From contig NC_059382.1 of the NCBI RefSeq assembly GCF_019703515.2, positions 11,977,001 to 12,041,000 on the forward strand: a DNA stretch of 64,000 nucleotides, given 5' to 3'. Source of the DNA: Myxocyprinus asiaticus. Taxonomy: Eukaryota > Chordata > Actinopteri > Cypriniformes > Catostomidae. Positions 60,957-64,000 of this stretch are shown piece after piece; within the stretch, counting starts at the first letter, position 1; every line of letters starts with the position of its first letter. A model generated the notes under the pieces. It worked only from the letters and a program-made list of their open reading frames with translations, was not told where the DNA came from and ran no database searches. Both the position numbers and the translations under genes were made by a program.

Positions 60957-61900
60957 ATGGATAGCTCACCTCTGGAGGATGTGGTCAATACCCTCGCCAG
61001 CATCCACCAGGCACAACATCAGGCCCTCCTCGAGCTGTGCACCGAACAGGAGCAGTGATTCATTGCGCTCTTCCAGGCCCAAGCGGAGGACCGGCAGATG
61101 TTCTGAATCTTGCTGCACCAGGAGGATGCTGCTGCCGCGACCCCGGACCTTGTGAGCACCCCACCCCAGGTTCTGCTAGTCAAGATGGGCCCCCTTGACG
61201 ATCCGGAGGCCTTCTTAGAGTTCTTTAAGCAGACGGTGAGGGCATGTGGATGGCCGAGCACCCAGTGGGTGGTCCGGTTAATTCCACTGCTGTCCAGGGA
61301 AGCCCAACTCACAGCACAGCAGTTACCAGCAGAGAACCTCCTGGTGTACGCCGACTTGAGAAAAGCCATCCTGCAACGGGTCGGCTGGACACCCGAGCAG
61401 CAGCACCAGCACTTCCGCTCCATGACCATTGGTGAACACGGCCGCCCATTCGCCTTTGCCCAACAGCTCCAGTATGGCTGCCGGAGGTGGTTGCTGGATG
61501 AGCAAATGCGACGTCAGAGCTGTCATCGATCTGGTGGTACTGGAGCAATTCATCGCTTGACTTCTGAGAGGGATGGCAGAGTGGGTCCAGTGCCACTGCC
61601 CGGCGTCACCCCAAACGGCCATCCAGCTGGCAGAGGACTACATGGCGGCGTATTCGGGAGCCAGCGAGCCCCGAGATCCTTCTCTCTCTCTCGTTCTCTT
61701 GTCTCCTCTCCTCCCCCTGAAACGGGGAGGAGCCCCTCACACACAGACTCTGGGAATTGAACTACCAACCGGTTTCCCCTGCCCCTCTCTGCTCTCACTC
61801 CCAGGGTGCTGGACCCGCTGTCACGGGTGCGGAGCCTGGGCGTGTCTGTTGGAGCTGCGGAGAGCCCGGGGATTTCCAGGACCAATGCCCTGTGATGGAG
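60957..61900 (+). pseudogene. Gag-like pseudogene with SCAN-like capsid region and zinc knuckle
   Basis: The start codon sits in GCCGCCATGG (60957). The frame holds in-frame TGA stops at 61056 and 61104, then opens (61110-61550) through DDPEAFLEFFKQTVRACGWP and the LIPLLSREAQLTAQQLPAEN segment. After a frameshift, VVLEQFIA and AEWVQCHCPASPQTAIQLAE (to 61640) closely resemble the VLEQF...W...HRPES...LVEDL pattern of SCAN domains. A zinc knuckle follows (CWSCGEPGDFQDQC, about 61848-61889), with the usual His replaced by Asp. Confidence 0.78.
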
Positions 61901-61959
61901 GTGGGGACATTGGTTCTGGTCCCTGATGCGCTGCAGACCACTCCCGATCGAGCTGGGAC

Positions 61960-62170
61960 ATGCCGCATACCTGTGAGTAGTAAGGGGGGTACATACCAGG
62001 TCTTGGTGGATTCGGGTTGCAGCCAAACCTCCATACATCAATGCCTGGTTCAAGACGAGACTTTGGGTGCTAATCACAAGGTGAAGGTAAGGTGTGTGCA
62101 TGGGGTTATCCACAATTATCCTGTAGAGACCGTGACGATTCAATTTCAGGGACAAAAGCATAGTGTCTAG
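61960..62170 (+). pseudogene. Aspartic protease fragment
   Basis: YQVLVDSGCSQTSIHQCLV carries the D-S-G active-site triad of a retroviral-type aspartic protease. The frame that starts at 61757 ends in a stop at 62168-62170; readthrough in the same frame continues towards 62370. Inactive as it stands. Confidence 0.7.
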
Positions 62171-62360
62171 GCTGCGGTTAGTTCACGCCCCACCTGTAGC
62201 AGAGCGTTTCAGTGTGGGATTTGTGATGCGCTGGCTGGGGAGGTGGAGGTGGGGCCGTCTACATCAGTTCCACATCAGGATGACGTAAGGGAGGGGCAAG
62301 TCTCGGCTTCCCCAGCCCTTACAAAATTTCCCGCAGGGGATTTCCCTCTGGAGCAGACTC

Positions 62361-63526
62361 GTGAGAGTGATTGATAGTCACCATCTTCAGCCAGACATTG
62401 CACTCGCCTATCCTAACTTTTCTATTAAAAATGACCAGTTGTATCGAGTGACAAAGGACACTCAGATAAGGGAAGATACGACCCAGTTATTGATACCGAA
62501 GAACCGTCAGGAAATGTTATTCCAGACGGCTCATTATAATCTGATGGCAGGTCACTTAGGGCAGGAAAAGACACTGAAGCGTCTAATGGCCTGTTTCTAT
62601 TGGCTGGACATTCGCGGAGATGTTCACAGATGGTGTGCGGCATGCCATGAATGTCAGCTGGTGAATCTGCCAGCCACCCCAAGAGCACCTTTGCGCCCAC
62701 TTCTTTTGATCGAGGTCCTCTTCGATAGAATTGGTATGGACCTCGTTGGGCCATTAGAGCGGACGGTACATGGGCATCATTTTGTGTTGGTTCTAGAAGC
62801 AGATATCCGGAAGCAGTGCCTTTGTGCAACATCTCAGCACATAGTGTTGCGGCATTCTTCAAAATTATCTCCCTAGTGGGGATTACGAAAGAAACCCTCA
62901 CTGATCAAGGCACTACTTTTATGTCACGTACACTACGCTAGCTGTACGAATTATTGGGCATTAAATCGATTCTGACAAGCGTGTACCACCCGCAAATGGA
63001 CATCTTGGTCGAACGATTTAATAAAACCCTGAAAAACATGATTCATAAGATCGTGCACGAAGATGCTCGGAATTGGGATAAGTGGCTTGAACCCCTGTTA
63101 TTCGCAGTGCGAGAGGTCCCGCAAGCCTCCACGGGGTTCTCCCCATTTGAATTATTGTATGGGCGTAAGCTTCGCAGTGTCTTAGATGTTGTGAGGGAAA
63201 ATTTGGAGGAGGGACCTTCAAACAGCAAAAATGAAATTCAATACGTTCTTGACCTGATAGCAAAACTCCACACATTGGGGCAACTATCACAGGAAAATTT
63301 GCTACAGGCTCAAGAACGTAAGTCCCGGCTGTATAACAGGGGAGCTTGGCTACGGGAATTTACACAGAGAGATAAAGTCCTTGTATTACTACCCACATTA
63401 AGCTCTAAATTGCTCGCAAAGTGGCAAGGGCCCTTTGAGGTCACATGGCGAGTCGGGGAAGTCGATTATGAGGTTAAACACACAGATGGGGTGGAGCACA
63501 TCAGATTTACCACCTCAACCTCTTAA
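62361..63526 (+). pseudogene. Integrase, frame-broken
   Basis: 62361-62876 encodes the zinc-binding HHCC domain (AHYNLMAGHLG ... CAACHEC) and the first part of the core with an Asp in GMDLVGPLE. A frameshift near 62870 is followed by TDQGTTF (second Asp). After a stop and shift, 62954-63526 carries YHPQMDILVERFNKTLKN (catalytic Glu), FSPFELLYGRKLRSVLD and a C-terminal domain ending near VKHTDGVEHIRFT. It is closely related to the fragment at 10285-10700. Confidence 0.82.
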
Positions 63527-63639
63527 AACCATGGAGGGAGGTAGTCCCGTGGCTTTGGCAATGGTGGTACCGGAGAGGGAGGAGCTCGGGCCGGAGGTGA
63601 ACTTAAAAGCCAGTCGCAGCACCCCGGTCACTTGTGAAG

Positions 63640-63945
63640 ACCACCTTTCACCGTCGCAAATCACAGATGTGGCCCGGTTACAAAGAGGATTCTCGGACGT
63701 GTTCTCGCCCCTTTCCGGTCATACGTACCTCATAAAACACCATATCAAAACAACCCCAGGGGTAGTGGTACGCAGTCATCCCTACCAATTACCCGAGCAC
63801 AAAATAAAGTGGTTCGAGAAGAATTAAAGGCCATGCTAGATATGGGGGTAATAGAAGAATCCCACAGTGACTGGGCCAGCCCGGTGGTGCTGGTTCCGAA
63901 GAGCGATGGCTCGGTGCGGTTCTGTGTAAATTAAAGAAAGGTCAT
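63640..63945 (+). pseudogene. Reverse transcriptase N-terminal part, cut by SINE
   Basis: Across frames: FSDVFSPLSGHTYLIKHHI, SHPYQLPEHK, then VREELKAMLDMGVIEESHS and SDWASPVVLVPKSDGSVRFC, the classical beginning of a Ty3/gypsy reverse transcriptase. A stop follows in the next few codons and a SINE starts at 63946. The catalytic YxDD box would be outside the window. Confidence 0.8.
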
Positions 63946-64000
63946 GGGGGGCCTGGGTAGCTCAGTGGTAAAATACGCTGGCTACCACCCCTGGAGTTCG
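63946..64000 (+). mobile_element. tRNA-derived SINE, head only (window edge)
   Basis: GGGGGCCTGGGTAGCTCAGT starts the SINE with an A-box type sequence; then GCTGGCTACCACCCCTGGAG, as in the 28688 copy. This copy has the complete 5' head. It continues past the window end. Confidence 0.85.

Larger units (their letters stand above)
60571..63945 (+). mobile_element. Gmr1-like Ty3/gypsy LTR retrotransposon, IN before RT, degenerate, 3' part outside window
   Basis: 5' LTR 60571-60915, primer site 60917-60934, gag-like region 60957-about 61900, protease about 61960-62100, integrase about 62361-63526, then the start of reverse transcriptase (about 63640-63940). Integrase lies upstream of reverse transcriptase, the order of the Gmr1 lineage rather than typical Ty3/gypsy elements. 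Multiple stops and frameshifts are seen. A SINE interrupts the RT at 63946. Confidence 0.85.

Overview
This is vertebrate nuclear DNA, most likely from a cyprinid-type teleost fish. It is AT-rich and intron-rich. It holds parts of two ordinary vertebrate genes, both on the + strand, embedded in a dense layer of fish transposable elements (Tc1, hAT, PIF/Harbinger, TTAA-target foldback MITEs, L2 and L1 LINEs, a tRNA-derived SINE, and Gmr1-type LTR retrotransposons). I see no bacterial features, no CRISPR array and no cellular tRNA or rRNA gene.

Layout. 1-14777: no cellular gene; a broken L2 LINE (1-2279) fused to a PIF/Harbinger remnant, several nested DNA transposons, an inverted SINE, and a strongly deleted Gmr1-like LTR element (10192-11036). 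14778-about 32040: cuedc1 (CUE-domain-containing 1), eight coding exons giving about 385 aa. Its first coding intron holds an apparently intact Tc1 transposon (16073-17659), a multi-level nest of DNA elements (17757-19827) and a deletion-derivative Tc1 on the - strand (19970-21131). Its other introns hold palindromic TTAA elements. About 32040-34300: intergenic, with simple repeats. 34300-52420: wsb1 (WD-repeat and SOCS-box protein 1), nine coding exons giving 423 aa, with a promoter carrying RFX-like and CRE-like motifs. Its introns hold the sister copy of the deletion-derivative Tc1, a large nested PIF/Harbinger composite, and one more Harbinger-like MITE. 52476-54076: a decayed Tc1 of the Sleeping Beauty lineage just past wsb1. 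55060-58330: a - strand L1 with a deleted endonuclease. 58331-60570: nothing recognised. 60571-63945: a Gmr1-like LTR retrotransposon with a SCAN-like gag and integrase ahead of reverse transcriptase, cut by a SINE that runs off the window.

How it works together. The two cellular genes are independent. CUEDC1 is predicted to be a ubiquitin-binding adaptor; WSB1 is predicted to be a substrate receptor of an ECS (Elongin-Cullin-SOCS) ubiquitin ligase. The splice sites given are read by eye; all follow GT-AG and the phases add up. I did not find a previously unknown molecular system. The most notable observations are the intact Tc1 copy, two copies of a mobilised internally deleted Tc1, the layered insertion history with readable target-site duplications, the IN-before-RT LTR element with a SCAN-like capsid region, and possible alternative exons in wsb1 intron 5.
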